Of a stretch of 64,000 bases of DNA, positions 61,101-64,000 are shown in pieces (within the stretch, counting starts at the first letter, position 1; the number at the start of each line of letters is the position of its first letter). The translations under genes and the position numbers were made by a program. The DNA is from Ophioceras dolichostomum (Eukaryota > Ascomycota > Sordariomycetes > Magnaporthales > Ophioceraceae). The notes beneath the pieces are model-generated. The model saw only the letters and a list, made by a program, of their open reading frames with translations, searched no databases and had not been told where the DNA came from. The DNA lies in assembly GCA_003049485.1 (NCBI GenBank), contig PYST01000116.1:1-64000 (forward strand), read 5' to 3'.

Positions 61101-61668
61101 ACCAGGATCAAGATCTTCCCCCACGCCTCCTCCCTGAAAAGGTATGCGTCGTAGTAACACGAAGACAACACGGGATGAAGGAAGAGGGAGGAGCACAGGG
61201 GGTGCCGACGCCGACGCCCTCCAATCTATCCCCGTGATGCTGTTCCTTTCGACACCACATGGCGATCCGTGGCGTACCCGGTGACGCAAATTTTGGGTCC
61301 TTTTGGGTCCTTCCCGCCGACGCGGTGGAGCAGAATCGACTCCGGACAGGTAGGCTGTAGATTTTGGGAGGATCGGTAGGTAGGTACCAAGAGGTAGATC
61401 TGGGATCTTGTCACGGGCACAGTGAACCTGCCCACCAACCCCTGAGCCTAGGTTCACACGCGGATGGCTGGTAGCTACTTTACCTAGGTACCTAGGCAGG
61501 CAGGGAGGCCGATCCCGAATCGCTCAATCGCTCGTTCGGCTCGCGTGCCTGCTATGCTATTATTGGCACGGGGCGTACGAGAGGCGAGAAGCGAAGCAGT
61601 GCCGGTCCTGTTGGTCCAGAACGACTCGGCTCTGTTCTGCTTCTGCTCCGACTTCGAGTCGTAGTTCG
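55162..61668. other. Gene-free stretch of 6.5 kb
   Basis: No supported gene. It holds the promoter of the orphan protein gene and the 3' side of cox16. Many GA/CT-rich and T-rich tracts, several TAGGTA/TACCTA motifs (56843-56862, 56971-56984, 61375-61388, 61481-61500) and a 13-bp tandem array at 60454-60531 are present. The longest plus-strand frame (58953-59807) lacks protein-like character. Confidence 0.5.
60454..60531. repeat. 13-bp tandem repeat, six perfect copies
   Basis: Six identical head-to-tail copies of gagatacaagact. The array is not in a gene. Perfect identity suggests recent expansion. Confidence 0.95.
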
Positions 61669-62195
61669 TCATAGCTTGCCGTCGCTCTCGCCCGCTAGCC
61701 TCTTCACCCTCTTCTGTTCCCAATTATCGAGGTCCTTGGCAGCGAGTTTCTGGAGAAGGTCGGATGCGCGGGTCGCAAAAATACGTCAGCGAAATGGTGA
61801 TCGACGCGCCGGGATCTTCGGGATCGGGCCGTAGAAGGCGGCCGGGCCAGCCGGCCAGTCGGTCGGATACGGGGAAGAAGACTATGATGCTTAGGTATGA
61901 GGGGACATGATATGTGGCCGGGTCTTACGTAGTACTCCTCCTTCATGTCTACTTTCCTCGCGGCGTTGTGGAGGCCAAGCTCCTCTTCTCGGGTCATCTG
62001 CCGGACCTTGCGGTCGTACTTCTCGTACCGGACGGCCGTCGCGGGGGTCAGGACGAAGGAGCCGGCGACTATGACGGTCACGAAAGGGAGGCCGAACAGT
62101 AGGAAGGGGTGTTTCCCCATCATGGCTCTGTACCGCGCCCCTAGCTTGCTCGAGTCCGCTGATGAGCGGAATTTTTTTGACTGGAAGACGGCCAT
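61669..62195 (-). CDS. Cytochrome c oxidase assembly protein Cox16
   Basis: Two exons (62195-61929 and 61749-61669) with a 179-bp intron give 115 residues. It starts MAVFQSKKFRSSADSSKLG, has one membrane helix (FLLFGLPFVTVIVAGSFVL), then VRYEKYDRKVRQ and MTREEELGL, and ends DLDNWEQKRVKRL, as Cox16 does. The protein sits in the mitochondrial inner membrane and helps mature the copper centre of Cox2 and its joining to Cox1. It is divergent from the gene at the right edge, with 440 bases between the starts. Confidence 0.95.
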
Positions 62196-62635
62196 GGTGA
62201 TGTGACGTAGGTCCTTTGTCGATCAGTCGGTCGTTGGTCGTTGGGCTGGTGGCTGGCAGTTCAATCCTCGATGGCAAAGCTCAATAGAAGTGACGAGATA
62301 TTGTCAATGTCATTGCCGCTCAAAAGCATCACGGTTGAGGGCAGCAAGCAGAGGTATTGTATCAGAATGACATGACATGATCACGATGCTGTAACCGAGC
62401 TCTGGAGCTTGGGTGGGGCTCCGATAGTGGGGAGGAGCTTCAATTTTAACACGTGACATCGCGTTGATGGCCGTCGCGTCACTAAAATCACTAAAACTGC
62501 CCCGCGCCCGAAGCTGTCATTCAAGTTTAAGTAACCTGCCTCTAGATATCCTCGCTCGCCATTTGCTTTTCGCCCACTCGCCTCGCCAATGATGTATAGC
62601 AATACTCTAGCTTGAAGTGTCATGTGGCCGATGAA
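62196..62635. promoter_or_regulatory. Divergent promoter cox16 / ATR-like gene
   Basis: 440 bases between two start codons. It contains an E-box-type CACGTGAC at 62450-62457, similar to the sites upstream of atp7. Function is inferred from position. Confidence 0.5.
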
Positions 62636-63928
62636 ATGGCACCGGAGTCCTTCGGAATGCCTGGTCCGGACTACCAGCGAGCCGGGCTGGCGGCCGCCAC
62701 AATTGCAAGTGGTAACGGCATAGACGTTCAGGCACCGCCTCCATCGACCCTCGCTGCCCAGCTGGTGGAGAACATCTCCGCAGCCTCGGTCAGGTCATCG
62801 TCCTCGCTACGTCCGGACGAAACGCAGGAACTGCAACGCCTTTTCAATGTCATCGAGCATGTCAAGAACCAGCCAGAGGTACTCCGCACACACGCCGATA
62901 GAGTCGAGCACAACCACATGCTCATCTACGTCTTCGGCCGTGTCGCTCTCGACGGCTTCCGGCTTGCCGAAGACCCGTTCGCCAACCGGGCCCAGCTCAC
63001 GGGCGAAATCCTGAAGGCCATCAACTTCCTCAAGGTCACCATCAAGGAGACACCGTCCGTCCTCGGCTTCGTTGCCGATGAGAAGACCTTCTTGTTCCGT
63101 CGCGGCGAACCGCTCTGGCTCTGGATCCTGCCCAAGTTCCTGAAGTTGCTGGGCCTCGCGCAGTGTGTCAACATCTCGTCCTCGATCGAGGGTGTCATCC
63201 AGTTCATCCTCGTCACCACCAACCAGCACAGTGCTTTGTGGAGCATCACTCCGGCTATAACTCGCTACATCCAGGACTCGGTGGATGCTATCCTCCAACA
63301 CCTTGAAGTCCTCGCTACCGCTGATGTGGACCAGTCGCTCTCCTTGCGACTCCCCAGGAAAAGGTTTCGCTCGGACTTGCCGAACGATGCGGCCTCCTCC
63401 AAGGCCTGCACATATCTAGTCGGTAGCGTCAGGCATGCCATCAGGCATGCGTGGAGTCTCCTCAAGATCTTTGCTTCCGTCATCACATCGGACAAGCTTG
63501 CTCAAGAGTTGCCCTCGGCCTTCCAACAGATGGCGCCATGGGTGGTCGACTCCCTCCCGGCCTTCTACAACCTCCAGGAGCGCTGGGAAGAGGGCCTCGA
63601 GAATCTCTCAATCCCTACCATCGACTGCCTTCTGAAACTTGCGGCGGCTTACGGAGACGCCGCTAGGATCGAAATCGAAATCCAGCACAAGGTCCTCGGT
63701 GTGTTAGCGATGCTGTGTGGTCGAGTGGTGGAACGGCCCTCAGAGCTACTTAGGCACGACGAGGCCGGCGTAGCCGCCCGCCGGATATTCTGCCTTGCTA
63801 TGATCCAGCTCAGCCATACCTCGATGAATTATAGGCCCGTCGGTCGGCTGGTCGCGTCACAGCTTATTGGCCAACTTGCTGAGCTTGTGTCGATGAGGGA
63901 CATTGTGGGAACTGGCACTGACTTCACG
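62636..63928 (+). CDS. Probable ATR-family checkpoint kinase (Mec1/UvsB), N-terminal exon, cut by window edge
   Basis: The first exon gives 431 residues, starting MAPESFGMPGPDYQ, chosen over an overlapping out-of-frame ATG because the frame stays open for 1.3 kb. It ends at a GTAGGC donor at 63929. A possible branch site (GCTGAC) is seen before the edge. The protein is helical, with APPPSTLAAQLVENI, RVEHNHMLIYVFGRVAL, LWLWILPKFLKLLG and VTTNQHSALWS, which I associate with the N-terminal HEAT region of fungal Mec1/UvsB. The catalytic part would lie beyond the window, so the call rests on pattern memory only. ATR kinases with an Lcd1/Ddc2 partner sense single-stranded DNA. Confidence 0.6.
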
Positions 63929-64000
63929 GTAGGCCCCCCTTCCTCACTCCTCACTTCTCTGTGCTCCTGTCTCCGGGCATTGCTGACGATGAATCTCTTG
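63929..64000 (+). other. Probable first intron of the ATR-like gene, truncated
   Basis: Starts GTAGGC directly after the phase-0 exon end. The frame happens to remain open to the window edge, so readthrough as coding sequence cannot be excluded. Confidence 0.4.

Overview
The window is nuclear DNA from a filamentous ascomycete (Pezizomycotina, most likely a Sordariomycete; the species cannot be named from the sequence). The evidence is short spliceosomal introns of about 60 to 380 bp with GTAAGT-type donors and CTAAC/CTGAC branch sites, a protein set typical of such fungi (Spp1, Atp7, Egd2, Cox16, a RING-SNF2 ATPase, a hybrid histidine kinase with PAS domains, a class I terpene synthase), GC-rich codon use, and long gene-free spacers. 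I support sixteen protein genes, one of them cut by the right edge, and two decayed genes. Most genes are spliced; exon joins were worked out by hand from reading frame, splice signals and protein continuity.

Left end (1-5130): a degenerate region on the minus strand. It holds a relic of a DUF3435-family tyrosine recombinase (the family that includes Starship captain proteins) with several stops and frameshifts, and a second decayed, unrecognised gene containing a 9-bp minisatellite. Middle left (5960-20813): four intact genes, all on the minus strand: the COMPASS subunit Spp1, a six-exon class I terpene synthase, a small Dabb (stress-response A/B barrel) protein, and a 1864-residue hybrid histidine kinase. 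A gene-free 3.3 kb follows upstream of the kinase.

Middle (24090-36482): a compact housekeeping block. It contains an Mpv17/PMP22 membrane protein, the ER-Golgi protein Yif1, the signal recognition particle receptor alpha subunit divergent from Yif1, ATP synthase subunit d, the nascent-polypeptide-associated complex alpha subunit, and ribosomal protein eL14. Yif1, SR-alpha, NAC and eL14 all belong to protein synthesis, targeting or early secretion.

Right half (37218-64000): a J-domain protein with a charged coiled coil, a LYC1-like acetyltransferase, a type II membrane nucleotide pyrophosphatase/phosphodiesterase, a RING-finger SNF2 ATPase (Uls1/Ris1 type), a low-complexity orphan protein, a 6.5 kb gene-free stretch, then cox16 divergent from the first exon of a probable ATR-family checkpoint kinase. 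I found no rRNA, convincing tRNA, CRISPR array or intact transposon. The parts most worth a second look are the recombinase relic, the terpene synthase and its surroundings, the inserted segments in the histidine kinase, and a 13-bp inverted repeat carrying CACGTG upstream of atp7.
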